Notes: generated by a model from the letters alone, not told the origin. Positions 23,069 through 33,717 are shown, numbered from the stretch's first letter. The stretch: 64,000 nt of DNA from Corticimicrobacter populi (GCF_003123725.1 NZ_QETA01000007.1:62001-126000), one strand, 5' to 3'. A program made the numbers and translations.

Positions 23069-24742
23069 ATGTATCACGCATCCAAGCAACATCGTTTTTC
23101 TTTCCAGATCAAATCGCTGGCGCTCGTGCTGGCACTGACAGCCGCATGCGGATCAACCAGTTGGGCACAGGAAAAAGTCCTGCGCATCGGCATGACCGCC
23201 GGGGATATCCCCCGCACCTCGGGGCAGCCCGACCAGGGGTTCGAAGGAAACCGCTTCACCGGCATTCCCATGTACGACGGCCTGACACAATGGGATCTCA
23301 GCTCGGACACGGCACCCAGTACCGTGATTCCCGGCCTGGCACTGTCCTGGCAGGTCGATGATGCCGACAAGACGAAATGGATTTTCAAGCTCCGGCCTGA
23401 CGTCAAATTCCATGACGGCTCGCCGTTCAACGCCGACGCCGTGGTCTGGAATGTACGCAAGGTACTGGATACGGCAGCACCACACTACGATCCTGCCCAG
23501 GTCGGTGTCACGGCCTCGCGGATGCCGACCCTGCGCAGCGCCCGGGCCATCGATGCGCTGACTGTCGAGCTGACGACTTCCGAGCCGGACGCCTTCCTCC
23601 CCATCAACCTGACCAATCTGTTCATGGCATCGCCGGCTCAGTGGCAAAGCAAGCTCGACGCCGTGCCTGCCTCGGTCGCCGATCCCGCCGAACGCAGCAA
23701 GCAGGCCTGGGCTGCCTTTGCCGCCGAGCCTGCCGGCACGGGCCCCTTCCGGCAGGCCCGGCTGGTTCCCCGTGAACGCCTGGAACTGGTCGCCAATCCC
23801 GAATACTGGGACAGTGCACGCCGGCCCAAGATCGACAAAGTCGTACTGCTGCCACTGCCGGAGGCCAGTGCCCGCACGGCAGCCCTGCTATCGGGCCAGG
23901 TAGACTGGATCGAGGCCCCTTCGCCCGATGCCATCGATGCCATCAAGGCACGCGGCTTCAACATCTACTCCAACCTGCAGCCCCATATCTGGCCATGGCA
24001 ATTCTCGCTGCTGCCGGATTCGCCCTTCAGCGATGTACGGGTTCGCCAGGCAGCCAACCTCTGTGTGGACCGAGCCTCCCTGAAGCAGTTGCTGGGCGGC
24101 ATGATGGTCGAAGCTACCGGCATCGCCGAACCGGGCGATCCGTGGCGCGGCGAACCGACCTTCCAGATCAGGTACGACGTCGAAGGTGGCAGGAAACTGA
24201 TGGAAGATGCAGGCTATTCGGCCAGCAAGCCGGCCGTCGTCAAGATCCAGACATCTGCCTCGGGCTCTGGTCAGATGCAGCCGCTGCCGATGAACGAATT
24301 CATCCAGCAGAACCTGAAAGAATGCCACTTCCAGGTCGAATTCGATGTCGTCGAGTGGAATACGCTGTTCTCCAGCTGGCGTCTGGGTGCCAAGGATCCT
24401 TCGGCCCACGGAGCCCACGCGACCAACGTCAGTGCCGCCACCATGGACCCCTTCTTCGCCATGGTGCGTTTCGTAAGCTCCAAAGCATTCCCGCCCGTCT
24501 CGAACAACTGGGGTTACTACAGCAGCGACAGGATGGATGCCCTGGTGGACAAGGCTCGCACGTCTTTCGAGACCGCCGCCCGCGATGCCGCCCTGGCAGA
24601 ACTGCATGCCAACATCGTCGACGAAGCACCATTCCTGTTTGTTGCTCATGACGTCGGCCCCCGCGCCATGTCTCCCAAGGTCACCCATGTCGTCCAGCCA
24701 AAGAGCTGGTTCATCGACATTGCCACCATGCAAATGGATTGA
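23069..24742 (+). CDS. Peptide/opine-type ABC transporter substrate-binding protein (SBP family 5)
   Basis: 557 aa with a signal peptide (FQIKSLALVLALTAACGSTSWA). The Cys sits too far inside a conventional cleavage context to call a lipoprotein with certainty. DppA/OppA features include VLRIGMTAGDIPRTSG, WIFKLRPDVKFHDGSPFNADAVVWN and a C-terminal LHANIVDEAPFLFVAHD. Start 23069 follows GGAGA; the ATG at 23024 lies inside the promoter. It is the first gene of a six-gene rightward operon with two permeases, two ATPases, an amidase and an amidohydrolase, so the ligand is probably an amide- or ureido-containing peptide-like compound. Confidence 0.9.
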   Translation: MYHASKQHRFSFQIKSLALVLALTAACGSTSWAQEKVLRIGMTAGDIPRTSGQPDQGFEGNRFTGIPMYDGLTQWDLSSDTAPSTVIPGLALSWQVDDADKTKWIFKLRPDVKFHDGSPFNADAVVWNVRKVLDTAAPHYDPAQVGVTASRMPTLRSARAIDALTVELTTSEPDAFLPINLTNLFMASPAQWQSKLDAVPASVADPAERSKQAWAAFAAEPAGTGPFRQARLVPRERLELVANPEYWDSARRPKIDKVVLLPLPEASARTAALLSGQVDWIEAPSPDAIDAIKARGFNIYSNLQPHIWPWQFSLLPDSPFSDVRVRQAANLCVDRASLKQLLGGMMVEATGIAEPGDPWRGEPTFQIRYDVEGGRKLMEDAGYSASKPAVVKIQTSASGSGQMQPLPMNEFIQQNLKECHFQVEFDVVEWNTLFSSWRLGAKDPSAHGAHATNVSAATMDPFFAMVRFVSSKAFPPVSNNWGYYSSDRMDALVDKARTSFETAARDAALAELHANIVDEAPFLFVAHDVGPRAMSPKVTHVVQPKSWFIDIATMQMD

Positions 24743-24850
24743 CCGAGCCGGTACAGCCCGCCTGGACCTGCAGCAAGACGCCGATTCTGCCGCAGGCTCC
24801 TCGCAGCGCCGGACAGTTTCGTCCGGCACCGGTATTCCTGGAGGACATAC

Positions 24851-25804
24851 ATGCTCGCCTACCTGGTACGACGCCTGGGCTACGCCCTCCCCATCATGCT
24901 GGGGGTTTCCTTTGTCTGTTTCATGCTGGTCCACCTGTCGCCTGGCGACCCCCTGGTCTCCATCCTGCCGGCAGATGCATCCATCGAACTGCAACAACAG
25001 CTCATCAAGCTGTACGGCTTCGACCGCAGCCTGCCGGAGCAGTTTGCCCAATGGTTGTGGCGCGCACTGCACGGTGACCTGGGCACTTCGATTGCCACCG
25101 GCCGCCCCGTCGTCGACGAAGTCCTCAAGGCTGTCGGCAATACGCTCAGGCTGGCGGTCCTGGCCTGTGCGATCGGTTTTTTCTTCGGCGCGCTGTTCGG
25201 TTGCGTAGCCGGATATTTTCGACACTCCTGGGCTGACCGGATCGCCTCCTTCCTGGCCGTGATCGGCGTGAGCGTGCCGCACTACTGGCTGGGCATGGTG
25301 CTGGTCATCATTTTCTCGACCCAGTTGATGTGGCTACCCGCAACCGGTGCCGGCCCTGGCGGCTCGGGCAGTTGGGCCTGGGATTGGGCCCACTTCCAGT
25401 ACATGATCCTGCCCGCCGTGACCATGTCCTTCATTCCCATGGGCATTGTGGCGCGTACCGTGCGTGCCCTGATGGCAGACATCCTCTCGCAGGAATTCAT
25501 CGTCGGGCTGCGCGCACGCGGCCTGAGTGAATACAGGATTTTCCTGCACGTCATCAAGAACAGCGCGCCAACCGCGCTGGCCGTCATGGGCCTGCAACTA
25601 GGCTACCTGCTGGGAGGATCGATCCTGATCGAAACCGTCTTTTCCTGGCCTGGCACCGGATTCCTGCTGAACCAGGCCATCTTCCAGCGCGACCTGCCGC
25701 TCCTGCAGGGCACGATCCTGGTATTGGCCCTGTTCTTCGTCATTCTGAACCTGCTGGTCGACATCCTGCAGACCCAGTTCGACCCACGCATCGAAAGGAG
25801 CTGA
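24851..25804 (+). CDS. DppB-type ABC permease
   Basis: 317 aa, six transmembrane segments, starting MLAYLVRRLGYALPIMLGVS after a strong GGAGG. The family EAA-type loop is visible as EFIVGLRARGLSEYRIFLHVIKNSAPTALAVMG (described, not a full motif). It forms one half of the inner-membrane channel of the peptide/opine importer together with the next gene. Confidence 0.93.
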   Translation: MLAYLVRRLGYALPIMLGVSFVCFMLVHLSPGDPLVSILPADASIELQQQLIKLYGFDRSLPEQFAQWLWRALHGDLGTSIATGRPVVDEVLKAVGNTLRLAVLACAIGFFFGALFGCVAGYFRHSWADRIASFLAVIGVSVPHYWLGMVLVIIFSTQLMWLPATGAGPGGSGSWAWDWAHFQYMILPAVTMSFIPMGIVARTVRALMADILSQEFIVGLRARGLSEYRIFLHVIKNSAPTALAVMGLQLGYLLGGSILIETVFSWPGTGFLLNQAIFQRDLPLLQGTILVLALFFVILNLLVDILQTQFDPRIERS

Positions 25805-25806
25805 GC

Positions 25807-26697
25807 ATGAGCACCCTGCCATCCGCCGCCCCCCTGACGCAGGCCAGCGCCGTCAGCTCGCGCAGCCATGCAGCCAATGTCATGTTTCGGCTCATGCACA
25901 ATCCCGTCGCCATGATAGGTGCAGGCATCATCCTGATACTACTGTTCTGTGCCCTCTTTGCGCCCTGGATCATGCCAGCCGATCCCTTTCAGACATCCAT
26001 GCTCAAGCGCCTGCAACCCGTGGGCAGCACCGGCCACCTGCTGGGCACGGACGAACTGGGCCGCGACATGCTGTCGCGCCTGATCCTGGGTGCCAGGCTG
26101 TCGCTGTTCATGGGCATTACGCCGGTGCTGCTGGCCTTCATCATCGGTAGCGCCATCGGCATCACGGCCGGCTACGCCGGAGGTGCGACCCATACCTTCA
26201 TCATGCGCGGCATCGATATCCTCTATGCCTTTCCTTCAGTCCTGCTGGCCATTGCCCTGTCGGGTGCTCTGGGTGCCGGCATCACCAACTCGCTGATATC
26301 CCTGACGGTTGTGTTCGTCCCGCAGATTGCCCGCATCGCCGAAAGCGTGACGACACAGACACGGCACAGCGACTATGTCGAAGCGGCTCGCGCCTCCGGC
26401 GCATCGGCACTGGTCATCGTGCGCCGTCATGTACTGGGCAATGTCATCGGTCCGATTTTTGTCTATGCGACCAGCCTGATCTCGGTCTCGATGATTCTGT
26501 CCTCCGGCCTGTCATTCCTGGGACTGGGCGTGAAGCCTCCAGAGCCGGAGTGGGGCCTGATGCTCAACACGCTGCGCACTGCAATCTACACGCAACCATT
26601 GCTGGCTGCACTGCCAGGCGTACTGATCTTCCTGACATCCGTGTCCTTCAACATGCTGGCCGACGGCCTGCGAAATGCCATGGAGGTAAAGCAATGA
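25807..26697 (+). CDS. DppC-type ABC permease
   Basis: 296 aa with the OppC N-terminal segment ([20 protein letters not shown]), [24 protein letters not shown], and the EAA loop [23 protein letters not shown]. It starts two bases after the dppB-type stop (GGAGCTGAGC before ATG) and overlaps the next ATPase gene by the ATGA type. Second half of the channel. Confidence 0.93.
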   Translation: MSTLPSAAPLTQASAVSSRSHAANVMFRLMHNPVAMIGAGIILILLFCALFAPWIMPADPFQTSMLKRLQPVGSTGHLLGTDELGRDMLSRLILGARLSLFMGITPVLLAFIIGSAIGITAGYAGGATHTFIMRGIDILYAFPSVLLAIALSGALGAGITNSLISLTVVFVPQIARIAESVTTQTRHSDYVEAARASGASALVIVRRHVLGNVIGPIFVYATSLISVSMILSSGLSFLGLGVKPPEPEWGLMLNTLRTAIYTQPLLAALPGVLIFLTSVSFNMLADGLRNAMEVKQ

Positions 26698-27755
26698 CAC
26701 AGCACATTCCAACCACCGACCCACGCGATGTGGGCGGCCCGATGCAGCCACTGCTGAGCATCCGCAACCTGCGCAAGCACTTTCCACTGAAATCACGCCG
26801 GCTGATCCCGGCGCTGGGCGAGAGATCCGTGGTACGCGCCGTCGACGATATCAGTTTCGACATCCGCAAGGGCGAAACCCTGGGAGTCGTCGGCGAGTCC
26901 GGTTGCGGAAAATCGACCACGGCACGCCTGCTCATGCAATTGATTGCACAGGATGCCGGCGAGCTGGTGTTCGATGCTCAGACAGTCGGTTCATCTGCGC
27001 TTCCCCTGCGGGAATTCCGGCGCCAGACCCAGATGGTTTTCCAGGACAGCTATGCCTCGCTGAATCCACGCATGACCATACAGGACTCGATTGCCTTCGG
27101 CCCCATGGTACATGGCGTATCACGTCAGGAAGCACTCAGTCGCGCCCATGACCTGCTGGAGCGGGTCAATCTTGCACCGGCGCGCTTCGCAGGGCGCTAC
27201 CCACATGAGCTGTCGGGTGGCCAGCGACAGCGCGTCAATATCGCCCGAGCACTGGCGCTGCAACCCAGGCTCATCATCCTGGACGAGGCCGTGTCCGCCC
27301 TGGACAAATCCGTAGAGGCCCAGGTGCTCAACCTGCTGATGACGCTCAAGCGCGACTTCGGCCTGACCTATGTATTCATCAGCCACGATCTCAATGTGGT
27401 GCGCTTCATTTCCGACCGGATACTGGTCATGTACCTGGGTGAGGTCATCGAGATCGGGCCTGCCGAAGCGCTCTTCGAGTCGCCGGCTCATCCCTACACC
27501 CACGCGCTGCTGCAATCCATGCCCAGCACCGATCCCGCCCGACGCACGCAGCATGCGCCGCTTTCCGGTGATCCACCCAACCCCATCAACCCACCGTCGG
27601 GCTGCCGCTTCCATACCCGCTGTCCGCATGCCCGAGCTATCTGCAGCCAGCAGCATCCTGTCATCCGGCAAATCGCGCCGCTGCATCATGTCGCCTGTCT
27701 GCGCCATGATCCGGACAGCACCTACGCCCACTCCCAGCCAGGGGGTGCGGCATGA
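26694..27755 (+). CDS. OppF-type ABC transporter ATP-binding protein
   Basis: 353 aa. Walker [11 protein letters not shown]-loop [16 protein letters not shown], signature LSGGQRQR, Walker [15 protein letters not shown] and H-switch FISHDLNVV. The C-terminal oligopeptide-ATPase extension ends with the cysteine set [14 protein letters not shown]...HHVACLRHD, which in Opp/Dpp ATPases can bind a [4Fe-4S] cluster. The start at 26694 overlaps the previous stop. Note Ala in place of the usual Pro in the Walker B DEP (DEA), a minor variation. Confidence 0.92.
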   Translation: MTQHIPTTDPRDVGGPMQPLLSIRNLRKHFPLKSRRLIPALGERSVVRAVDDISFDIRKGETLGVVGESGCGKSTTARLLMQLIAQDAGELVFDAQTVGSSALPLREFRRQTQMVFQDSYASLNPRMTIQDSIAFGPMVHGVSRQEALSRAHDLLERVNLAPARFAGRYPHELSGGQRQRVNIARALALQPRLIILDEAVSALDKSVEAQVLNLLMTLKRDFGLTYVFISHDLNVVRFISDRILVMYLGEVIEIGPAEALFESPAHPYTHALLQSMPSTDPARRTQHAPLSGDPPNPINPPSGCRFHTRCPHARAICSQQHPVIRQIAPLHHVACLRHDPDSTYAHSQPGGAA

Positions 27756-28777
27756 CCGGTCACACGCACACCGCAGCTTCACTGATCGAGCTGCGCGATC
27801 TGCATATCGAATTCCGCTCGCAGAAAAAGCGCATCCAGGCCGTCAACGGCGTCAGCATGCACGTTGCCAGGGGCGAAGTGCTGGCCCTGATCGGTGAGTC
27901 AGGCTCCGGCAAAAGTGTCACCCTGCGCGCCCTGATGCGCCTGCACGACGAGCGTCGCACGCGCTACACGGGCACCATTCGCATCGCCGGCCAGGATTTG
28001 CTCGCTACACCAGCCGGCAAGCTGCAGCAAATCCGGGGCAAGCGCATCGCGATGGTCTTCCAGGAGCCACTGCTAGCGCTCGACCCCGTCTACACGGTCG
28101 GCGCACAGATCATCGAGACCATCCGCCATCATGAACAACTCGACCGCAAGCAGGCCTATGCACGCGCCCTGGCACTGTTCCAGAAAGTCAGGATTCCGAG
28201 CCCGGAACGACGTCTCGATGCCTATCCTCACGAGATGTCGGGCGGCATGCGCCAACGTGCCATGATTGCCCTGGCATTGGCCTGCAACCCGGAAATCCTG
28301 CTTGCCGACGAACCCACCACGGCCCTGGATGCCACGGTACAGATCCAGATCCTGCTGCTGTTGCGCGAGTTGCAGCGAGAGCTCGGCCTGTCCATCATTT
28401 TCGTGACGCACGATATCGGCGCGGCGACCGAAGTAGCCGACAGGATGGCCGTGATGTATGCCGGGCGCATCGTCGAACAAGGCCCCACCGCAGAGATCCT
28501 GTCCAGGCCCAGCCATCCCTACACCCAGGCGCTGATGCAGAGTCGTGGTCACGGCGTCATGCGCAAGGGCGAACCGCTGCCAACGATTCCCGGTTCTCCC
28601 CCCGATCTCGGTCAGTTGCCTGCAGGCTGCGCCTTTGCCAGCCGCTGCGCCCACCAGACGGAGATCTGCCACCAGCGCGTGCCCCCCGTGACGGCATTGT
28701 CCAGCCAGCATACTGCCCACTGCTGGCAACTGGTTGCCCACCAGCCCGATGCAACGCCTGCCACGATCTCTGCCTGA
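27752..28777 (+). CDS. OppD-type ABC transporter ATP-binding protein
   Basis: 341 aa. Walker A GESGSGKSV, MVFQEPLLALDPVYTVG, signature MSGGMRQR, Walker B ILLADEPTTALDATVQ and VTHDIGAATEVADR. C-terminal CAFASRCAHQTEIC...TAHCW mirrors the Cys extension of OppF. It pairs with the preceding ATPase to energise the importer. ATGA-type overlap with the previous gene. Confidence 0.93.
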   Translation: MTGHTHTAASLIELRDLHIEFRSQKKRIQAVNGVSMHVARGEVLALIGESGSGKSVTLRALMRLHDERRTRYTGTIRIAGQDLLATPAGKLQQIRGKRIAMVFQEPLLALDPVYTVGAQIIETIRHHEQLDRKQAYARALALFQKVRIPSPERRLDAYPHEMSGGMRQRAMIALALACNPEILLADEPTTALDATVQIQILLLLRELQRELGLSIIFVTHDIGAATEVADRMAVMYAGRIVEQGPTAEILSRPSHPYTQALMQSRGHGVMRKGEPLPTIPGSPPDLGQLPAGCAFASRCAHQTEICHQRVPPVTALSSQHTAHCWQLVAHQPDATPATISA

Positions 28778-28800
28778 CCCTCTTTCGCTGCCTCCATACC

Positions 28801-29988
28801 ATGCCTACCCGACTCCCCTCCCACTGCTACCTGCCCTATCCCGCCACGCCAGTCGCACATGCCGATAACGGCCCACTGCACGGTCTGAGCTTCGCCGTCA
28901 AAGACATCTACGATGTTGCAGGCTACCCTACAGGCTGCGGCAACCCGCACATGCTGGCACTGTCCGGCATCAAGCAAGACTCCGCCCCGGTCGTGCAACG
29001 ACTGCTCGATGCGGGCGCCTGCTTCAATGGCAAGGTCGTGACCGACGAGCTGGCATTTTCCATGACCGGCAGGAACAGCCACTTCGGCACGCCACTCAAT
29101 GGCGCGACACCTGACCGCATTCCCGGCGGCTCCAGCTCAGGCTCGGCATCGGCTGTCTCGAATCACCTGTGCGATTTTGCCATCGGCTCCGATACCGGGG
29201 GCTCGGTCAGGGCACCCGCCAGCCATTGCGGCCTGATCGGCCTGCGCCCCACCCATGACCGCATCACGCTGACGGGCACCATGCCGCTGGCACCCGGCTT
29301 CGATACCTGCGGCTGGTTTGCCCGTGACCTGGAGACCTTCTCCAGAGTGGGGACCACACTGCTGGGCGACGACTCCCATGCCTTGCCGGATATCCCCCGG
29401 CTACTGCTGGCCAGCGATATCCTGGAGGCGGTCGCCACCCCGGTCCGGGCCGCCTTTGCCAGCTATATCGACACCTTGCGCGGTATTGGCTTCGATAGCC
29501 TGCGCCCGGTGCAGGCCTGGACACATCCGACCACTGACCTGTACTGGGCCTTTCGCTACATCCAGGGCTGGCAGGCCTGGCAAAGCCATGGACAGGCCAT
29601 CGACCGCTACGGCCTGCAACTGGGGCCGGGTGTCCATGAACGGTTCGAGTGGTCACGCCAACTGACCCAGGCGCAAATCCAGCCGCATATGGCGCTGCAG
29701 CAAGCCTTCGCCACGCAATTTCAGGCCTTGTTGGGACATGACAGCGTATTGCTGATGCCGACCATGCCGGATGTCGCCCCCCTCGTCGCACAGCCCGACA
29801 GCGAACAGGAAGATTATCGCAACCGCTCCCTTGCCATGCTGTGTCTGGCCGGACTGGCCGGTATGCCACAACTGACGCTGCCCTACCTGTCAGTAGCAGG
29901 CGTACCACTGGGGCTATCGCTGATCGGCCCGCGTGGCAGCGATCAGTCCCTGATTGCACTGGCTGCACGCCTGCCCCGCCCGAGATAA
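28801..29988 (+). CDS. Amidase-signature hydrolase
   Basis: 395 aa with the amidase-signature Ser-cisSer-Lys triad: K34 (LSFAVKDIYD), the Ser of the GGSSSGSA block near residue 112, and the nucleophile Ser of IGSDTGGSVRAP near residue 136. The sequence layout resembles allophanate-hydrolase-like and GatA-like amidases, slightly short for the family. The Shine-Dalgarno is weak. Being in the ABC operon and followed by an M20-type hydrolase, it probably removes an amide from an imported compound in the cytoplasm (no signal peptide). Confidence 0.85.
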   Translation: MPTRLPSHCYLPYPATPVAHADNGPLHGLSFAVKDIYDVAGYPTGCGNPHMLALSGIKQDSAPVVQRLLDAGACFNGKVVTDELAFSMTGRNSHFGTPLNGATPDRIPGGSSSGSASAVSNHLCDFAIGSDTGGSVRAPASHCGLIGLRPTHDRITLTGTMPLAPGFDTCGWFARDLETFSRVGTTLLGDDSHALPDIPRLLLASDILEAVATPVRAAFASYIDTLRGIGFDSLRPVQAWTHPTTDLYWAFRYIQGWQAWQSHGQAIDRYGLQLGPGVHERFEWSRQLTQAQIQPHMALQQAFATQFQALLGHDSVLLMPTMPDVAPLVAQPDSEQEDYRNRSLAMLCLAGLAGMPQLTLPYLSVAGVPLGLSLIGPRGSDQSLIALAARLPRPR

Positions 29989-30035
29989 CGACGCCTACCT
30001 CTCCTGATTTTCATCACTTCACTCAAGGACACATC

Positions 30036-31289
30036 ATGACGACGCTGCGCATCAATTCCGACCGACTCTGGCTCTCCCTGATGCAACTGGGACAGATCGG
30101 TGCCACCCCCAAAGGAGGTGTCTGCCGACTGGCCCTGACCGACGAAGACAGGCAGGGACGTGACCTGTTCATCGAATGGTGCCGGGAAATCGGCCTGGAA
30201 GTTCGTATCGACGAGATCGGCAACATCTTCGCCCGCAGGCCCGGCACGGATCCCGACCGGCGCGCCATCGCCATGGGCAGCCATATCGACACACAACCGA
30301 CCGGCGGCAAGTTCGATGGCAACTACGGTGTCATGGCAGGCCTGGAAGTCCTGCGCACGCTGCATGAGCACGGTATCCAGACCGAGGCCCCCCTGGAGGT
30401 CATCGCCTGGACCAATGAGGAAGGCTCGCGTTTTGTCCCGGTGATGATGGGATCAGGCGTCTTCAGCGGTGCCTTCACGCTGGCGCATGCACTGGCCGCC
30501 ACCGATACGCAGGGCCTGTCCGTCGGTGACGAGTTGCAGCGCATCGGCTATGCCGGCACACATCCAGCCGGCGACGTGCCGGGCGGCATGTTCGAGGCCT
30601 ATATCGAAGCACACATCGAACAGGGCCCCATCCTCGAGGCCCACGACCTGCCCGTCGGCATCGTCCCTGGCGCACTGGGTCAGCGCTGGTACAACGTCAC
30701 GCTCTCGGGCATGGAAGCCCATGCCGGCCCCACGCCGATGGACATGCGACACGACGCGCTGCTGGCGGCTGCCAGCCTGGTCACCAAGGTGAACCAGATC
30801 GCCATGGACCATGCCCCGCATGCGCGCGGCACGGTCGGCTATATGAACGTCATGCCCAACTCGCGCAACACGATTCCAGGCTCCGTGGCCATGTCGGTGG
30901 ATTTTCGGGCGCTGGACGATGCCACGCTGCTTTCCATGCACAATGCGCTGCACAGCCATGCCGAACTGCTGCAACGGCATGACAGCAAGCTGTCCATCGA
31001 AATCGAACAGGTCGTGTATTTCCCGCCCTGCCACTTCACCCCGACCTGCATCGCCACCGTCCGCCAGGCCGCCGACAAGCTGGGCATCGGTCATATGGAA
31101 GTCGTCAGCGGTGCCGGTCATGATGCCGTCTACGTCGCCAACCTGGCCCCCACCGCCATGATCTTCGTACCCTGCAAGGACGGCATCAGCCACAACGAAT
31201 TGGAAGATGCCAAGCCCGAACATCTGGCCATGGGAGCCGATGTCCTGCTGCATGCCGTGTTGCAGCTTGCCAATGGCGGGAAGTCCTGA
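30036..31289 (+). CDS. M20-family Zn-dependent amidohydrolase (allantoate/N-carbamoyl-amino-acid hydrolase type)
   Basis: 417 aa. Metal ligands and motifs visible are MGSHIDTQPTGGKFDGNYGVMAGLE (His and Asp, cited in part), WTNEEGSRF (Glu-Glu), AHIEQGPILE (His) and SGAGHDAVYVANL (His near the C-terminus), with the dimerisation domain in between (MEAHAGPTPMDMRHDALLAA). The family includes allantoate amidohydrolase, beta-ureidopropionase and N-carbamoyl-L-amino-acid hydrolase. ATG 30036 is preceded by AAGGAC; an in-frame extension back into the amidase gene is not credible. End of the rightward operon, convergent with the LysR gene. Confidence 0.9.
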   Translation: MTTLRINSDRLWLSLMQLGQIGATPKGGVCRLALTDEDRQGRDLFIEWCREIGLEVRIDEIGNIFARRPGTDPDRRAIAMGSHIDTQPTGGKFDGNYGVMAGLEVLRTLHEHGIQTEAPLEVIAWTNEEGSRFVPVMMGSGVFSGAFTLAHALAATDTQGLSVGDELQRIGYAGTHPAGDVPGGMFEAYIEAHIEQGPILEAHDLPVGIVPGALGQRWYNVTLSGMEAHAGPTPMDMRHDALLAAASLVTKVNQIAMDHAPHARGTVGYMNVMPNSRNTIPGSVAMSVDFRALDDATLLSMHNALHSHAELLQRHDSKLSIEIEQVVYFPPCHFTPTCIATVRQAADKLGIGHMEVVSGAGHDAVYVANLAPTAMIFVPCKDGISHNELEDAKPEHLAMGADVLLHAVLQLANGGKS

Positions 31290-31301
31290 GTCAGCGCACC
31301 C

Positions 31302-32219
31302 TCAGTGCATGAACGCCAGCAGCGTATCGTGCATCTCGAAGTTGCAGGTCTCCCGGATCATGTCCACCACCAGTGACACCTGGTGGCTGATCAGGTCCCG
31401 TTTGAAGACCGCGTAATACTGCACACGGGGCAGTTCCGGCGAGACTTTCAGGGCACGCAACACCCCGCGCTCGACCAGCGGGCTGAAATAGCCACGCGGC
31501 AGGTGGCTGATACCCTGCCGCATGATGGTCAGGCGCGCCATCATGTCGAGGCTGTTGCAAGTCAGCACGCGCTTGAGCGTAATACCCTGCTCAGTGAACC
31601 AGGCATCGTACAGGTGCGACAGCGCCGAATTGGTCGGCTGGGTAATCACCGGAAACGGTACCAGATCCTGCGGAGTCAGATCCGCCTCGAAGTCGATGTC
31701 CAGGTCCGGACTGGCCATCCAGACATTGACGATCGCCTCCAGGGGGACGCTCTCGTATTCATAGCTCCAGAACGGCCCCGGCATCACGGCCAGGTCCAGG
31801 CTGCCATTCATCAGCCGCTCGTACAGCGTAATGCCGCCATCGATCTCGGGCAGCAACTGGATATTGGGATAGCGACGGCCGGCCTCGCCGATCAGGCGCG
31901 CCAGCCAGGTCACGCCGCTGAGTTCCGTCACGCCCAGGCGCACGGTGCCTTCGAAGCGCGAGGTATCGGCCATTTCGCGCACGATGTTGTTGTTCAGTAC
32001 CAGCAACTGGCTGGACAGTTCGAACAGGCGACGTCCCTGCTGGGTCAGCACCAGCTTGCGGGTGTCACGCTCGAACAGCGGCGCGCCCGCAAAGGTTTCC
32101 AGTTCGGCCACCCGCTTGGCAATCGCCGACTGCGTGGCGAACAGGCGTTTGGAGGCGGCATTGAAACTGCCCAGCACGGCACTCCAGTGGAAAGCTTCCA
32201 TTTGCTTCAGTGTGAACAT
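31302..32219 (-). CDS. LysR-family transcriptional regulator
   Basis: 305 aa. N-terminal LysR helix-turn-helix (FTLKQMEAFHWSAVLGSFNAASKRLFATQSAIAKRVAELE, in parts) and the usual effector domain with a periplasmic-binding fold. It sits at the 3' end of the leftward amino-acid transport operon on the same strand, 51 bases past the ATPase gene, so it may be co-transcribed. Start 32219 is the conserved MFTLKQMEAF; an ATG twelve codons upstream is possible. Confidence 0.9.
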   Translation of the reverse strand: MFTLKQMEAFHWSAVLGSFNAASKRLFATQSAIAKRVAELETFAGAPLFERDTRKLVLTQQGRRLFELSSQLLVLNNNIVREMADTSRFEGTVRLGVTELSGVTWLARLIGEAGRRYPNIQLLPEIDGGITLYERLMNGSLDLAVMPGPFWSYEYESVPLEAIVNVWMASPDLDIDFEADLTPQDLVPFPVITQPTNSALSHLYDAWFTEQGITLKRVLTCNSLDMMARLTIMRQGISHLPRGYFSPLVERGVLRALKVSPELPRVQYYAVFKRDLISHQVSLVVDMIRETCNFEMHDTLLAFMH

Positions 32220-32270
32220 GGCCGCGGTCGAGGTGTAGTGCGATCGCGTCAACATAGCACACTGCGCAGG

Positions 32271-32999
32271 TCAATGCGCCCGTACATCAGCCAGGAACTT
32301 CTGCGCCCGGGGATGCCTCGGGTTGCCGAAGAATTCGTCGGGTGCCGCCACTTCGATGATCTGTCCCGCGTCCATGAACACGACCCGGTCGGCCACTTCG
32401 CGGGCAAAACCCATTTCGTGGGTCACGCAGACCATCGTCATGCCGTCGCGTGCCAGTGCCTTCATGACCTGCAGCACCTCGCCGACCATTTCCGGATCGA
32501 GGGCGCTGGTCGGCTCGTCGAACAGCATGACCGGCGGCTTGAGCGCCAGCGCACGGGCAATCGCCACGCGCTGCTGCTGACCGCCCGACAGCGACCCCGG
32601 ATAGGCCTCGGCCTTGTGGGCCAGTCCCACGCGCTCCAGCAGGCTCATCGCCAGATCGCGGGTTTCCTGCTTGCCTTGCTTGCGCACATGCACGGGTGAA
32701 TACATGATGTTCTGCAGCACGCTCATGTGCGGGAACAGGTTGAACTGCTGGAACACGAAACCGATGCCCCCGCGCAGGTGATTCAGATTCACCCCTTTGG
32801 CATGAATGTCCTGGCCATCGACCAGGATGGTGCCTTTCTGGATTTCCTCGAGGCGATTGATGGTGCGGATCATCGTGGACTTGCCCGAACCGGACGGCCC
32901 GCAGACCACCATGACCTCGCCCTTGCGGACATGCAGGTCGATATCGGTCAGGACGTGATGGTCACCGTACCACTTGTTGACTTTGTCGAATTTGATCAT
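32271..32999 (-). CDS. Polar amino-acid ABC transporter ATP-binding protein (GlnQ/GltL type)
   Basis: 242 aa. Walker [28 protein letters not shown], signature LSGGQQQR, Walker [16 protein letters not shown], and [20 protein letters not shown]. All are typical of the PAAT family. Fourth transport gene of the operon; 22 bases after the first permease. Confidence 0.94.
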   Translation of the reverse strand: MIKFDKVNKWYGDHHVLTDIDLHVRKGEVMVVCGPSGSGKSTMIRTINRLEEIQKGTILVDGQDIHAKGVNLNHLRGGIGFVFQQFNLFPHMSVLQNIMYSPVHVRKQGKQETRDLAMSLLERVGLAHKAEAYPGSLSGGQQQRVAIARALALKPPVMLFDEPTSALDPEMVGEVLQVMKALARDGMTMVCVTHEMGFAREVADRVVFMDAGQIIEVAAPDEFFGNPRHPRAQKFLADVRAH

Positions 33000-33021
33000 G
33001 GGAGCATTCTTTCCGAAAAAT

Positions 33022-33717
33022 TCAGGCTGGGCTCATCTGCCGCACGCGGCGTATTTTCCGGTCCAGCCAGCCGACTGCACGGCTCAGGCTGAAGCAGACG
33101 ATGAAATACATGATCGCCAGGATGCCGAACACTTGCAGCGGCTGTGTCAGCACCATGTTGTTGATCTGGTTCGCGGCGAAGGTCAGCTCGTTCACGCTGA
33201 TGACGTATCCCAGCGACGTTTCCTTGATGGTTGAGACAAACTGGCTGGTCATGCCCGGCAGCACGTTGAACAGCGCCTGCGGCAGGATCACCTTGCGCAG
33301 CGTGGTCCAATAGCCCACGCCCAGCGAGCGGGATGCCTCGATCTGTCCCTTGGGAATGGCCTCGATGCCGGCGCGGATCACCTCGGACAGGTAGGCACTC
33401 TCGTAGACCACAAGGGCGCAGACCAGCGTCCAGAATCCGCTGATGGAGTGGCCGGTTACCTTGGGCAGGACGAAATAGGCCCAAAAAATCAACATCAGCA
33501 GCGGCATACCCCGGATCATGTTGACCGTGTAGCCGCTGATGCGGGCCACCCAGCGATACGGGCTGGTGCGAGCCACAGCCAGCAATATCGCCAGCGGAAA
33601 CGACAGCGACAGGCCACACACGGCCAGGATCAGCGTCATGGCCAGTCCGCCGAGCGGACCATTGGGATACTGGCCGACCAGCAGCATCAGCCAGTATTGT
33701 TGCAGGATATCAAGCAT
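33022..33717 (-). CDS. Polar amino-acid ABC transporter permease (GltK/GlnP type)
   Basis: 231 aa with five membrane segments. The HEQ/EAA-type stretch [27 protein letters not shown] (in parts) and [17 protein letters not shown] are typical. It overlaps the stop of the neighbouring permease gene by eight bases. The two permeases form a heterodimer. Confidence 0.93.
   Translation of the reverse strand: MLDILQQYWLMLLVGQYPNGPLGGLAMTLILAVCGLSLSFPLAILLAVARTSPYRWVARISGYTVNMIRGMPLLMLIFWAYFVLPKVTGHSISGFWTLVCALVVYESAYLSEVIRAGIEAIPKGQIEASRSLGVGYWTTLRKVILPQALFNVLPGMTSQFVSTIKETSLGYVISVNELTFAANQINNMVLTQPLQVFGILAIMYFIVCFSLSRAVGWLDRKIRRVRQMSPA

Noticed and set aside
29841-30035. In-frame N-terminal extension of the M20 hydrolase
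   Set aside because: It overlaps the amidase gene and lacks similarity; ATG 30036 has a ribosome site and matches the family start.
31383-32699. 438-codon + strand frame
   Set aside because: Runs antisense across the LysR gene and the ATPase gene; both have strong motifs.
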